A program made the translations under genes and the position numbers. Of a DNA stretch of 64,000 nt, positions 52,779 through 63,600 are shown in pieces. Source of the DNA: Distichodus sexfasciatus (lineage: Eukaryota; Chordata; Actinopteri; Characiformes; Distichodontidae); contig JAVGVS010000002.1 in assembly GCA_032718565.1 (NCBI GenBank), positions 10,829,774-10,893,773 of the forward strand, written 5' to 3'. The notes under the pieces are model-generated. The model saw only the letters and a list, made by a program, of their open reading frames with translations, had not been told where the DNA came from and did no database searches. Numbering within the stretch: the stretch's first letter is position 1; each line of letters begins with the position of its first letter.

Positions 52779-53185
52779 TGTAACAATCGGCAGGTGAACC
52801 CAAACGCAGAGTTGAAAGAACCAGGTTGCGGGCACAGAGGTAAAATGACTAAAAGCGAGGTGTTTATTCAGGCAGGGGTCATAACCAAAAAACACAGTCC
52901 ACAGTCCAAAACCACACAGTGGGGGTCAAACCAGAGGAAGGCAATCAACAGAAACGCTCGGTACGCAGCGCTAGGCATGGCAATACTTCGCAGAGAATAG
53001 TTGCAAATGAAAGGCCTTAAATACAGGTGATGTGGATGTGATTGGTTAGAATTCAGGTGACGCTGATCTGGTAATCTGGGGTATTTGTGAAGGTCTGGAA
53101 CTGGAGTTTTGGTTGGATGGCCTTTCTGATGAGGTAGATTCCTCCCTCGGTCTGGGCTGAAGTCTCACAGTACCATAATGTTACG
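52779..53185 (-). mobile_element. Solo LTR
   Basis: On the minus strand it starts (C)GTAACATTATGGTACTGTG and ends CGATTGTTACA, so the ends approximate TGTAACA...TGTTACA. Inside it carries TGTATTTAAGGCC (TATA-like) and, downstream, CCTGAATAAACACCTCGC (AATAAA) before the final CTGCGTTTGGGTTCACC. Order and spacing fit a retrotransposon LTR of about 407 bp. A 5-bp duplication is not evident. Confidence 0.65.
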
Positions 53186-53227
53186 ATTGTGCAACCATGT
53201 ATTTTGCACAAAAAAAGAAGCTCTGTA

Positions 53228-53560
53228 AATGCAGAGGTCACATTTGGGCTACGTTCACACTGCCATGCTGAAGTGACTCAATTTTTTGCCTTAATGTGAC
53301 ACAGATCTGATCTTTCAGGGCTGTGTGGACACGCAAATCTGATCTTTTCAAATTGGATTTGTGTCACTTTCATATGTGGTACTAAATCCGATATGTATCC
53401 GATTCGCGACCATGCGACCTGAATGTGAACGCTCAGATCGGAATTCATGCGGCTTTTTGCTTATACGCATGCGTTGACATCATCAGCCTGCACCGGCAGC
53501 ACGAGAAGGTAAAAATGGAGGAGAGCTCCGATAACAGAAAGAGCTATTCACCTGACTTTT
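53228..53560. mobile_element. SINE-1 scrap joined to a DNA-transposon end
   Basis: AAATGCAGAGGTCACATTTG (SINE-1, 53228) runs into GGGCTACGTTCACACTGCC, the terminus of a common fish element with AATCTGAT words (GATCTGATCTTTCAGG). The other terminus was not found. Confidence 0.55.
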
Positions 53561-54335
53561 TTTCTCCTTTTCGATCACTTTGCTTGGTTCAGCTAACACA
53601 AACAGCCAAAGGAGCAACGTGACAATGCCACAGCACCTTCTGGTCTGGAACGTTCGGTTTCCTCAAGTGAGTCATTATCACATTGACCATCGTAGACAAA
53701 GAAAAAGGAAATGAAATTGAAAATCAGAAAATGGCAGTAGCCTCGGGAAGGAATGGGTTTCATTAGGAAGTGCATTGTGTGTAGTGTGGACGTGTCAGAG
53801 TGACACTGCTGTAGACGCTGGATAATAGCTTCCTGTCCCTTCCCTACACACTCGGCTCTCATGCCTTCATGGGAAATTAGACCGTACGTGGATAGAACAA
53901 TATGTGGAGTTTTCTTCTAGCAGAACTCATACTGGCCGCTTTGGATAACGGATGGACTTGCAGTAGAGCCCGTGTTGACGCTGTGGGCTCTGACATTTCC
54001 ACACAGCACTGTCTCCAGGAGAGTTCCAGAAGATTCTCTGTTACTCTCAATCTTCTGTTTCTTGTGTACCTGAGGGTTGTATGTTCTAAACGGACCAAGC
54101 CTTGTGGCATCTCACTTTTTCAGTAAATTTGCATTTGGTTTTAAGGTGGCTGTGGGGCCAGTAAATGACAGGTGAACCTATCATCATCATCATCATCATC
54201 ATCATCTATTCTCTGTTTTGTTAGATTTGTGTGACTTTGTGAGGACATTTTTGTATGTGTGGAAAGTTCTCATGAGGATAAAGGAGATCAATTTTATTGA
54301 AATGTTTCAGCATTTATTTGGAAAACTCATAGAGG
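53561..54335. other. Unassigned, with an ATC microsatellite
   Basis: (ATC)n at 54181-54206. GTGAGGACATTTTTGTATGT at 54239 recalls the repeat noted at 32650. No exon. Confidence 0.4.
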
Positions 54336-54662
54336 TTCATTCATTCATTCATTCATTCATTATCTGAATCTCTAAATCCCTTTCAGGGTCGTAGGGACTA
54401 GAGCCTATCCTATGAACTACGGGTGCAAGGTGGGGACCGCAGGGCACACACACACACACTCACATTCTCATTCACTTACGGGCCCAATTTAGAGTCACCA
54501 ATTAACCTATGCATGCGTTTGGACTGGAGAAAACCCACTGGAACACGGGGAGAGCATGCTAACTCCACACAGAAAGGCCCTATGGCCGACCCGGGGATCG
54601 AACCCAGGACCTTCTCGCTGTGAGGTGGCAGCGCTAACTACTGCACCACCGTGCCGCCCTCT
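54336..54662 (-). mobile_element. V-SINE copy 4
   Basis: (TTCA)n tail at 54336-54361, then the reverse complement of the V domain (AGAGCATGCTAACTCCACAC) and head (ATCGAACCCAGGACC, CTGCACCACCGTGCCGCC). Confidence 0.92.
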
Positions 54663-54780
54663 GAAAGAGGTTATTTAAGTAAATGCTGAAATACTGTTAG
54701 ATATGGCCCTAACAGCATTTATTTGAAAAACTGAAACCGGTAAAAGCATTGCTTTTTGTTACTGATATATTAATGGTTCT

Positions 54781-55049
54781 GAAAGTGAAAGTGTGAAAGT
54801 GAGTGACTATTTGTCATTGTGAACACACCACAGCACAGCACACAGTGCACCACAACCAAATGTGACCTCTGCATTTGACCCATCCGTGAAGAGGCGGTGG
54901 TCAGCTAACAAGGGCAGCGTTGGAGAGCAGTGCTTGTGAAGGTACCTTGCTCATGAGTACCTCAGTGGTAACTTTAGCGGTACTGGATTTGAACCTGCGA
55001 CCTTCTGATCACATGGCGAACACCCTAGCGTTACGCCACCATCTGCCCC
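54781..55049 (-). mobile_element. SINE-1 copy 14, full length
   Basis: Includes the GAAAGTGAAAGTG tail, all landmarks, and head TACGCCACCATCTGCCCC. Bases 54663-54780 before it are unassigned. Confidence 0.94.
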
Positions 55050-55124
55050 ATTCCTCTTATAAATAAGCTTACTGGTAATGTATAATAGCTTATTATATAT
55101 TACCGTGTATTATTTACATCTCAT

Positions 55125-55330
55125 CAGTTGGTGGCGTAACGGTTAGGGAGTTCACCCTGTGATCAGAGGCTCGTCGGTTCAAGTCCCGTACCGGTAAATG
55201 TACCATTGAGGTACTCATGAGCAAGGTACCCTCCCCAAGCACTTGTTCTCTGGGCCGAAAAGCCACTTACTGCTCAAATGTGGAGGTCACATTTTGTTGT
55301 GGTGCACAGTGACAAATAATCATTCACTTA
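55125..55330 (+). mobile_element. SINE-1 copy 15, head-to-head with copy 14
   Basis: CAGTTGGTGGCGTAACGGTT head, CGGTTCAAGTCCC B box at about 55177. The body has a small deletion and the tail ends AAATAATCATTCACTTA. Spacer to copy 14 is 75 bp. Confidence 0.93.
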
Positions 55331-55980
55331 ATTCACTCAACATGATTCACTTATCATAATGAGAGTCAGTAGATGTAGCTTACGGAGATGTGAGTGTCGA
55401 GGTGTGTGTGTGTGTGTTGGTGCAGGCTATCATCAGATTTTACTGAAGACAAAACCGCTGTCTTCTCACAAACAGGAGGTCTTAATTCCTAAGACAGCTG
55501 TCTGGGTTGTCAGTCTTGCTGCCCGATAAAATATTAAGACTCTTTTCCATCAAAACCCAGACGGCCCCAACAGAGTCTCTGGATCTCCTGGACGTGCTGG
55601 ACCTGCTAAAGCTGGGGTTAGCAGCGTGAAGGTGTTTGATTCGTTTATGGTGCAGAAAGAACAGGTTGAACATGGAAGTGTGTGTGTGTACTTTATAAGA
55701 CCTGGCCAGCAGAGGAAAAGTTGCTTATCAATCTAGAGCCATCTCTGAGTTTGGGGCAGACGGCCGTATCGGTCCCACGAGAGTCACAGCAGAGCCACGC
55801 TTCTTCCTCTTCACTTCTCTTCTGCTCTCCGCTCTGCTGCTCCTGTCCTTCCGTCCTGTCCCTCTGAGCGCACACACACACACACACACACACAAACAAT
55901 TCTTGCTGTCTTTCTGTGGTACTTCCACTGTCTTCCATAATGACGCAATAATTACTGCTTTATGAAGCAAGTTATACTAA
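55331..55980. other. Unassigned single-copy sequence with short CA/TG tracts
   Basis: (TG)n at about 55402, (CA)n at 55869-55893. No exon recognised. Confidence 0.35.
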
Positions 55981-56072
55981 ACCCAAAATTTTACCTCACG
56001 CAACACAAACGGTCATTTTTCTCGGAAACCTCCGTTGCGACAAGCGACTGGTTTTGCCGTGGAGGGTCACAT
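55981..56072 (+). mobile_element. TIR-B fragment (right end)
   Basis: ATTTTACCTCACGCAACACA to TTTTGCCGTGGAGGGTCACA, the last 92 bp of the element at 5051. The left part is absent. Confidence 0.9.
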
Positions 56073-56635
56073 TTTACAGTTTATGATAACACAAAATCAG
56101 TAAACTTACAGCACCGGTGGTGAGGGAATGGAGATATTAGGAACCGCTTTGGACTATATCTGTCTGTATATGACAGACTCTCTTAGCAAACTTGTCCAGA
56201 CTAGCGGGTAGGCTACTGTCGCTATGCAGGTGGACAGGGCCAGAGCAGTAGATCTGGGCAGGTCTGTGCTAAACAAAACCTCTCCACGTAAGCTGGCTGC
56301 GTTTTAGTGGAAAGATGTGAAAAACTGTAACTCTTTTCAGACACACTTTTCTGATACATTTCACGTTACCAAACCAAGGACGGTTTTCTTTCAAAAAGAT
56401 GCCGACTGATCGCCCACTCCTGGTATCGGCCTGATGCTGGTAAAGACATTTAAGATTCACATATAAGATTCTTACATTATAAGATGCAAGAACCTGATCA
56501 GACTGTGCCATTCTTTTCTTACTTAGACAGTGCAGCTACAGCACTAAATGGAGATACGACACTAAATGGAGATGGTTATTTGTATGGAAACAGACATCTT
56601 GTTCAATATTAAGTAGCACATTAAAAGCTATTTAA
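56073..56635. other. Unassigned single-copy sequence
   Basis: No repeat or exon recognised. Confidence 0.3.
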
Positions 56636-56830
56636 ACACACTGATAAGCCATAACATTGTAACTGCCGACAGGTGAGGTGAGTAACGTTGAAGATCTTGT
56701 TACAGCAGCACCTGTGGAATATATTAGGCAGTGGGTGAACATTTTGGCCTTGACGTGGAAGCGTAAGAGATTTGAGCAAATTTGACCAGGGCCGAATTGT
56801 GACGGCCCGAGCACCTCAGAAACATTGGAT
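56636..56830 (+). mobile_element. Tc1-like 5' fragment
   Basis: CTGATAAGCCATAACATTGT resembles the terminal repeat at 18268. GTGGAATATATTAGGCAGTG, then GACCAGGGCCGAATTGTGAC (DxGxIV of the transposase start), follow the same order. Only the first few transposase codons remain, out of frame. Confidence 0.7.
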
Positions 56831-56839
56831 ACCAGGTAT

Positions 56840-56960
56840 ACCAAACCAGTAACTCCTCAGAATCAGTGAAAATCGATGTTTGACGTTGCTGAGTCCATTC
56901 AGAATCGTCCAAGTCCCGTATCGCGATGCATCTAAGAATCGATTTTCCCCCACCCCTAAG
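56840..56960. mobile_element. hAT-like right end
   Basis: CGCGATGCATCTAAGAATCG then CCCCCACCCCTAA, a hAT-type terminus. The left end was not found. Confidence 0.45.
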
Positions 56961-57830
56961 TGCTGTTTGTCTTTTGCTGTGGCTTTAAGAAGCTTTAATA
57001 GAAGAACACACACCACCAGCTTGAGGCTTTGTGCAATTGGCATGCCACTGTCATCTTGCGCCCAGCCGGGCATCTGTCCTGCTCTCCTCACGTTCCCTCA
57101 AGCAAAGCCGCAGAACCAAAAGAAGAGACAGTTGTTGGGGATCAGACACAAGACCAGAACGTTTAGTCCAAGTTTAGCCTCCGAGGTTCTGTAAGATCGT
57201 CATGATGTATCAGGCAGGTTTATTCTGCAGCGTTTTTGATGCGACACACAGAACTGTCAAACAGTCAATATCGTGAGGAAGAAAATGTTACACCTGTCAT
57301 CAGTATTGACATTATGGTGTAAACTCACAGCGATTTGCGTGGAAGGTATGAGGTTGATGCGAGTGACGTCTGATTTTGAGATATCACTTGAAGCTACTAA
57401 GAGGATGAAAAAGCTTAGGAGATGCTGCTTGTAAACGGTTCGGGACTGGTTTGTGTGCAATTAAATATGAATAAAAATAAAAATATATAGTTTCAGCATT
57501 GTTATCACGATGTACAGAAACACTGTAGGTTGTGCAGTTAGACAAAGTTACACCAAAGTACTTTGCTGCTTGTTTCCATCACCAGTCTACAGGGGATGTC
57601 TGTCTGATATAACATCATTATTTTCTATCCAGTTACACTTCCCTACAAAACCACCCCAGTCATTTGAGTAATTAATTATTTCTTAATCGTCAAAGTAAGT
57701 GTTTACCATTGTTTATCATATTAAGTTTGAATTTCTTTCCTAATATTTTGCCAATATTTAGATTTTTGAAAAGTTATTCAAGTCATTTGCTAAAATAAAC
57801 CTGTATTTTTTGCTGTAAATACAGAAAATG
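56961..57830. other. Unassigned single-copy sequence
   Basis: AT-rich after 57440. No exon and no shared repeat. Confidence 0.3.
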
Positions 57831-58533
57831 ACGACGACGTATTAGGGCCATTGTAGATTGAAAAGAAAAAAGTGGAGAGGGTAAAATTCACAGATTAAAC
57901 TCATAGATTTAAGAGAAGAAAAATCGGATATTCTCTGAGATTAAAGTGGCAAAATTATTTTTTTCTCACAAACTTGCATCATAATGATCTCGGAGAACAT
58001 CTCACTTTTTTCTTGCAAATTTGTAAGTTCTTTCTCATAAATCCCTCCAGGATTTCGCGATGTTGCGATCGCAACTATTAACGCAAATTCAGTCAATCTC
58101 CGCGTCTTCATTACTACTGTTCAATTTTGACCGATTCTCGCAACTTCTCCGCAATTTTTGACCAATCATTGTTGTTTCCCGCAAAACGTTGAGCCATACG
58201 TCAGCGAACTTACTTTCTTGTTACGTTTAGAAGACGCAGGACACGTGTGTAATAAAAACACCTCACATTTACTTTCAAAAATAACTAAATGATTATTGGT
58301 TACTTTGATTTGCTCATTAAACTTTATATCAAAAACGCCTAAAAACACAGCAGCTTTCATCGCAATTTTTTAGGAAAGCTGCTGCAAAGTCTGGCAATTT
58401 AAACCGCAGCAATGTCAAAAACCACCCGCGAAATCTCAGAGAATATCTGACTTTAATCTCGGAATTTGTCTTGGAATTCAACCTCCCTCCATCTTTTTCC
58501 TTTTAATCTACAATGGCCCTAATAGGCCGTCGT
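57831..58533. mobile_element. TIR-N element with a nested insert
   Basis: Ends ACGACGACGTATTAGGGCCA and its near complement TGGCCCTAATAGGCCGTCGT form inverted repeats of about 40 bp, continuing through TTGTAGATT and AATCTACAA. The interior has CTGAGATTAAAG/CTTTAATCTCGG. A second element splits it. Confidence 0.8.
58045..58435. mobile_element. GATTTCGCG inverted-repeat element inside TIR-N
   Basis: GGATTTCGCGATGTTGCGAT on the left and CCACCCGCGAAATC on the right, with inner CGCAA/TTGCG words. It is typical of a fish element with ATTTCGC ends. TSD not resolved. Confidence 0.6.
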
Positions 58534-58990
58534 AGAAAAACAATATTGCAATGTCAGCGTTTCCCCAATATTATGCATACCCTAAAACAAACCTTGAAGG
58601 ACATCTTTGATTAACATACTGCAGATCTTTCCCCGCCTTCAAGGACGCTGGTGACCTTGAATTTCCTTTTGCTTCTTGTCTCTTTGAGCCGGTTTCAAAG
58701 GCCCCGGCAGGCGGGCGCACGCTGGCCGTTTGTGTGTAAAGAGGGCAAACTGGGGCTGCTGCGGTTGAAATTGGTAATGGTTCCAGAAGAGACGGATTTA
58801 TTCCTCTGCTAAAAACGTGTGTTGCTCTATGCTGTCTTCCCAGTGCCGCTGCAGCGGTTTGGATGGCGTCGTCCGGTTGGTGCCAGTTGGTGGGTTGGTG
58901 TAGGCAGAGGGGAGAGGGAGCAGGACACCTTGCCACATTGTTAGAAGTCTATATGATTGCAAGGAAATTGCTTCATTCTCTACAGCAGCC
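58534..58990. promoter_or_regulatory. Candidate conserved non-coding block
   Basis: Single-copy. ACATCTTTGATTAACATACT and CGGTTTCAAAGGCCCCGG provide TCF/LEF-like words. GC-rich to 58900. No exon with splice support. Confidence 0.3.
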
Positions 58991-58997
58991 CTATTCT

Positions 58998-59051
58998 CTA
59001 TGGCCTACCTACCTACCTACCTCCCCCGAGAGTCTCTCCCTCCTTTTCTCG

Positions 59052-59105
<54 letters not shown>

Positions 59106-59115
59106 CTCTCTCTGC
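58998..59115. repeat. TACC and TC microsatellites
   Basis: Short (TACC)n near 59005 and a (TC)n run at 59055-59113 ending CTCTCTCTGCAG, which looks like a splice acceptor but is explained by the repeat. Confidence 0.9.
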
Positions 59116-59904
59116 AGACTAAGCTCTTTCCCCGGCTAGAGATAACGGAGGATCCGGGCGGGACTGATAGAGCCTCTGCTGTGTATGCGGAGATGAGATT
59201 GCTAAGCTTCCTTTTTTTCTCTTTTTTTTCCTGCCCACGCTAACCCCACACCTCCGCCGGGGTCAGGCCCTGACCGTCCTGGAAATGGGCATCTGAAGAG
59301 AATTGCTCCGCTGCCCTGCCCTGAGCCACCAGTCGAGTTAGATCAGCACTTCTTCTGTTTAGGAAATAGCTCGATCAGATTGGGAAGAAGCGAGCTCTCG
59401 ACCTGGCTGACGGCTCTGAATGCATTTTTAGAATCACGATTAAAGAAGACCACAGCAGCCAGTTCCATGCAGAAAAGAACTTGGTAAATTCAAATTTTTC
59501 CAGCTGATGCTGGTGGGGTGTTGATCAAAGGGAAAAGTGCGTGGGGGTGGGGGGGTGGCGGGGGAGAGAAAAAGGCTTCGAGCTCTTTTCAGAGCACCGC
59601 AGTCACTCCCCAGAGCCTATTATAGGCGGAACGTTCCAGAATCCCCAGAGATAAGAAGAGCATAGTCTGGAGCTGACTGGCGCAGTGCCACCTGCAGACA
59701 GGAGGATCTGGTGAGCGTGATGTGTGGAGGCTCGATACGGAAAGAGGACAGGAGGAGTAAACACGCTCGTCCCCATGAGTTTTGTGGTTTCCGACCAATT
59801 AAAACTCTGCTAAAGGCTCCATGGATTGTTTTTCAGACTGTGGCGTCATACGTTCGAGATATGAGGTCACACTCATCTTCATCAAATACATTTCTAATGG
59901 AATT
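59116..59904. other. Single-copy interval, enhancer-like in part
   Basis: Bases 59320-59540 contain TTTTAGAATCACGATTAAAG and TGTTGATCAAAGGG. A G-rich run lies near 59550. No exon. Confidence 0.25.
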
Positions 59905-60075
59905 TTACATGTACATTAATGGACTTCCATTTTCCCTAGTTACAGGGACAGTCTCCTCAGAACAACTTGGGGTCAAAGGTCTTGCTCAGGTACCCAACAA
60001 TGGCAGTGCTGGATTCGAACCCACAACCTCTTGGTCCAGAGACGAGTGTCATAACCACTGGACCACCACCACACC
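59905..60075 (-). mobile_element. SINE-2 copy, full length
   Basis: TTCCCTAGTTACAGGGACAG, AACAACTTGGGGTCAAAGG, TGGATTCGAACCCACAACC (B-box complement) and CCACTGGACCACCACCAC (head) in order. Confidence 0.88.
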
Positions 60076-60830
60076 TGTTTTGTAGATTAGATATCGTTAT
60101 ATATTAGAGAGTTTTGTCACAATCTAATGCTCATTTCTGCTACCAAACGTGTGAATTCATGTTAACTCCAAATTCAAGTGGAAATCAGAAGTGGGAAGTG
60201 ACAGTAATCCATTAGAAGTCCAATACCCAGATGATCCAAGATTTCAACATGGAGCTGAGTGATATGGAATGAAGGAAGCACCAAGCAGCTCCATGTAATT
60301 AGGAAAAATCGTTCATTTTGGAATAAAATGTTTGATAAATGCGCATCCTTAAACTAGCTGCTCAAACACTACAAGAGCGTAAAGACCACAGCTTGGTTAC
60401 AAAAAGTATGATGTCTGATCGATGTTTTCGTTTTGGACTGACACTGTGGCTTCATTTATCATTGAGTCAACGTATCAGTGTAGATTAATGTATTGTTACA
60501 TCCCTGGAATCTAAACCTTGTAAATAGCAAAGCATCTTGAGTGAAGTGTGTGAAGTGTAAAAGAGGGGGAGGGAGCGAGAGCAATTTGGACCACCACCAG
60601 TGTGACTGACGTTCTCTAAAACGAGGGCATACTGATCCCTGCAAGTGGGCAGGCTGGCGCTAAGTTGCGATAAGGCCTAGGGGCCTTATGCGCAACATTA
60701 GTTCCATGTTGGTTAAACAGGTGACTTCTCCTCCGGCGTGACACCACTATTCGGAACAGTAACTCTGCCGATAGCAGGAAACCTCTCTGTCTGTGGTTAC
60801 TTTTTACACAGATACTTTCAACAAACTGTG
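60076..60830. other. Unassigned sequence with a 33-bp hairpin
   Basis: At 60664-60696 GTTGCGATAAGGCC and GGCCTTATGCGCAAC pair around TAGG. Otherwise nothing recognised. Confidence 0.35.
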
Positions 60831-60839
60831 TTTTTCAGT

Positions 60840-60971
60840 AGATGTCTGTAGGAGCTCACCCGCATCTCTGCCTCCAATGTCCACCGGATCTGCAAGTGGT
60901 CAGCAACACCAGACAGCAGACTGGACAAAGGTTTTGGGTTATATGCCTCCTCTTACATGGACAGCTATGAG
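60840..60971 (+). CDS. Candidate internal exon, unknown protein
   Basis: The sequence ACTGTGTTTTTCAG ends at 60839 and ATGAG|GTTAAG follows the block, so both splice sites look usable. The enclosed frame reads DVCRSSPASLPPMSTGSASG, QQHQTADWTKVLGY then MPPLTWTAMR with no stop. The following intron-like sequence has AGCTAACGTTACC words common in fish introns. No partner exon in a matching phase was found and the family is unknown to me. Confidence 0.3.
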
Positions 60972-61466
60972 GTTAAGTCGTTATCAGCTAGCTACGTTAC
61001 CTCAGCTAACGTTACCTGATTTCTGTGGGTTGATAGTAAAACATCTCTCTGGTAACTTGTTTGGTATTTTTTCTGATTTACGTCAATTATGTAGTTTGTC
61101 ACAATCAACTAAGCTCACCTTAACTAACCCTAGCTGGCAGACTGGTTTATTCACAGTAAAGGTACGTTTGAGCTGACATAAGTGTAGCGATATAGTAAGT
61201 TTACCGCCCGTTAGCACGCTAACGGTAACGCCGGCTGGCAGAGGCTGGTGTTATTGAGCATTTGTGTCATTGGGTTTGTTCTGACTTTTGATGAACGTGT
61301 TGTGACTCCTTTTTCACCAGCATCAAACAAAGACAGGATTACTATATTTCAACATCCTCCACATGATCATGATTTTGAAAAATAAAAAAACAGACACTAA
61401 TACTATTATTAACTTAAGAAATGTATTAACTTTTTAAAATGTATTTTTTTGGTTTGATATTATTAC
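60972..61466. other. Intron-like single-copy sequence
   Basis: Contains GCTAACGTTACC-type words and a small inverted repeat CCGTTAGCACGCTAACGG at 61208-61225. No repeat family. Confidence 0.25.
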
Positions 61467-61658
61467 CTCAGACCGACCTGGGAAACCACTGTCATTCACC
61501 AGACGCGTACCGAAGTGAAAAGCAGAAGCGTCTAACTCTCTTTTACAGTTTGAACGCTGGACGTTCCGCATATGGCCCAGAAGAGACACCAGACTGTCCT
61601 TTTGCTGAAGTATTACTGAATTCTCCTTCTTGGATAGTCCATGCGTGGCTCCATATTG
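61467..61658 (-). CDS. Candidate internal exon on minus, unknown protein
   Basis: On the minus strand CAACCTTTTCCCTTCAG precedes it, a good acceptor, and TCTGAG|GTAATA follows, a good donor. The 192-bp block is open for exactly 64 codons in phase 0. It starts QYGATHGLSKKENSV and ends RLVNDSGFPGRSE. The plus strand is also open across it (to a TAA at 61691-61693), so the strand is uncertain. No domain is recognised. Confidence 0.28.
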
Positions 61659-61693
61659 CTGAAGGGAAAAGGTTGCAAAACATTGGTGTGTAA

Positions 61694-62628
61694 TGCTGGC
61701 AATTAGGAGTGGCAACATGGCACGTTATATTGAGTTTGCCTGAAGATAGACAGACAGTGAAGACTGTAATTTGAGTAATATTGACTCTCGTGTTTGTATA
61801 CAGTAAAATCTCCCACTGTAAGGACTTGGTGATATCAATACTGCTGCTCTGCACATCATGCGTTCACACTGTTCTTGCAGCAAATATTACTAAGCATATT
61901 CAGTGCTGAGGTTATGAGAGCAGACTGAAGGAGACTTGTGGGTCACTTACTGTGTTTTTTATTCTGTATTTGGTGTATTTTGTTTTTAGATTGAACAGTC
62001 AAGCTGAGTTGAAAAATGGTGCAACCCCTTCACAAAACAGTCCTGCAACGGTCCCAGGAGACTTTAGAGAACTAAAATATAATATAGGGCACATTCCATC
62101 TCTCTTCTCTCTCACACACACATACACAGACACACACACACTCTCTCGGCTTAGCTAAGCTTAGCTCTCACTAGGTGGCATTCTCTTCCTGCTGTGGATG
62201 CTGCATCTGTTCAATCCTGCCAGACTGGAGCCTGTCTGAAATGTGTATTTTATTCAGGTTACAGTGGGATTTTCCGTGGACAGATTTAGAAGTGCCCATA
62301 TTTCAACGTGTGAACATATTTAGAATTTCAGGAGTCTTCTCAGGAGAACAAAATGATTACCTCATTTTATAGCAATGGACGACTCGTCTCACCCCAGTAA
62401 CTGTCTGTTTGACCTGAAATCAGCAAAATCAGGATTTTCAACTGGTTCTGACCCAGGGAACACCATTCTGACTAAGCAGTTAACTGAGGTCTACTGTTTG
62501 GGGCCTACTAAGGTTTTTTTTTTAAATTTTAATATTTGCATTAAATCTATGATTCATCAAGATTCCCAAATCAACTGTCTTCTTGAAAAATAAATGAAAT
62601 AAAATAAAAATGTAAAAAATGATTTTAG
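61694..62628. other. Unassigned single-copy sequence
   Basis: Short CA tracts near 62115-62145. No repeat family or exon. Confidence 0.3.
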
Positions 62629-62668
62629 GTGTGGTGTGTTCACAATGACAAATAATCACCCACTTTCA
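62629..62668 (+). mobile_element. SINE-1 tail fragment
   Basis: GTGGTGTGTTCACAATGACA followed by AATAATCACCCACTTTC, the last 40 bp of SINE-1. Confidence 0.85.
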
Positions 62669-63269
62669 TCGAGTTCAAAACAGAGCCTGGTTTGTCAAGA
62701 TGAATTGATACCACCAATAACAATTTGAAAACACACCGTAAACTGGTGGCTTATAAAGTGGATCCAGGGTCCACCAAGTCGTGGGTTAGAGTCTGATTAA
62801 TGATGTAGATTAGTTACCTACACCAAGCATATTGAAGCTTCTCGGCACACATCAGCCCATCCCCCACCACCAAAGCCTCTCTTTTACACAATTAGTCCAG
62901 GACAAGAGTCACCTTAGATAACCAGACAGGCGTAGATGATTTTTCCCTACAATTTGGTGAGCGCTGATTGGTGGCTTTTAGCAGGCTTGATGGAACACAA
63001 CCTGACAAACCTGTGTGTTCGGGGATGTCTTTGGGCAGGTGTATTTTGAGGTCCTGATTGTGCCCTAAAGGATGAGATTTGTACGATTTTTTAGGTGAGG
63101 GGCTCACAGGAAAAAACCTTTTATAGACTCGTAGAGAATATTTCCAGCTATTATTTCCCCATGTTTATCAGGACATGATGGACATCATCTCATCATCGTC
63201 ACGGCTCTTTCCACACCTCTGTTATTTGATGTAGTTTACCAAACTGTCCACTAAGTGGCGCTCCAGGAC
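62669..63269. other. Unassigned single-copy sequence
   Basis: No repeat, exon or clear motif. Confidence 0.3.
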
Positions 63270-63600
63270 AAACTTCATTTATCACGAGCCTGCAGTCTCA
63301 CCTCTGCCGCATCGCTCTAAGAGGCTGATGGAGAAGAATGTCGCGCTCACAGGCCCCCCGCCGTAATTGCGTGTAGAAGAGAATAGTGGATGCGCCGCTT
63401 GAGTGAATAATTCGGGACAATTGAAGACGGCGGTGCTTTTTTCCCCCCAGGCTTTTGCGGCGCCGTCTCGCTTCCCCACACAGGGTGCTGTTCTCTTGTA
63501 AATGTCTGTCTGATGGGAACATCCTCGCCCTCCGTTCATGAGAGAGAAATGCTCCGTTTCAACTGCCATAGTTTTGAAGTTTTCGGGTTGTAAACGTAGC
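63270..63600. promoter_or_regulatory. Candidate conserved non-coding block
   Basis: CCGCCGTAATTGCGTGTAG, TTGAGTGAATAATTCGGGAC and CAATTGAAGACGGCGG in unique, GC-leaning sequence. Short open frames only. Confidence 0.25.

Noticed and set aside
52383..52895. 170-codon minus-strand open frame, the longest outside simple repeats
   Set aside because: No domain, no splice or promoter support. It runs from unique sequence into the solo LTR at 52779, so it cannot be one ancient exon.
9379..55185. tRNA-like A and B boxes in many places
   Set aside because: They belong to SINE heads. No cloverleaf of a genuine tRNA gene could be made at any of them.
59100..59243. CTCTCTCTGCAG followed by an open frame, as a splice acceptor plus exon
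   Set aside because: The pyrimidine tract is a TC microsatellite, no donor follows, and the frame ends in low-complexity SFLFFSFF.
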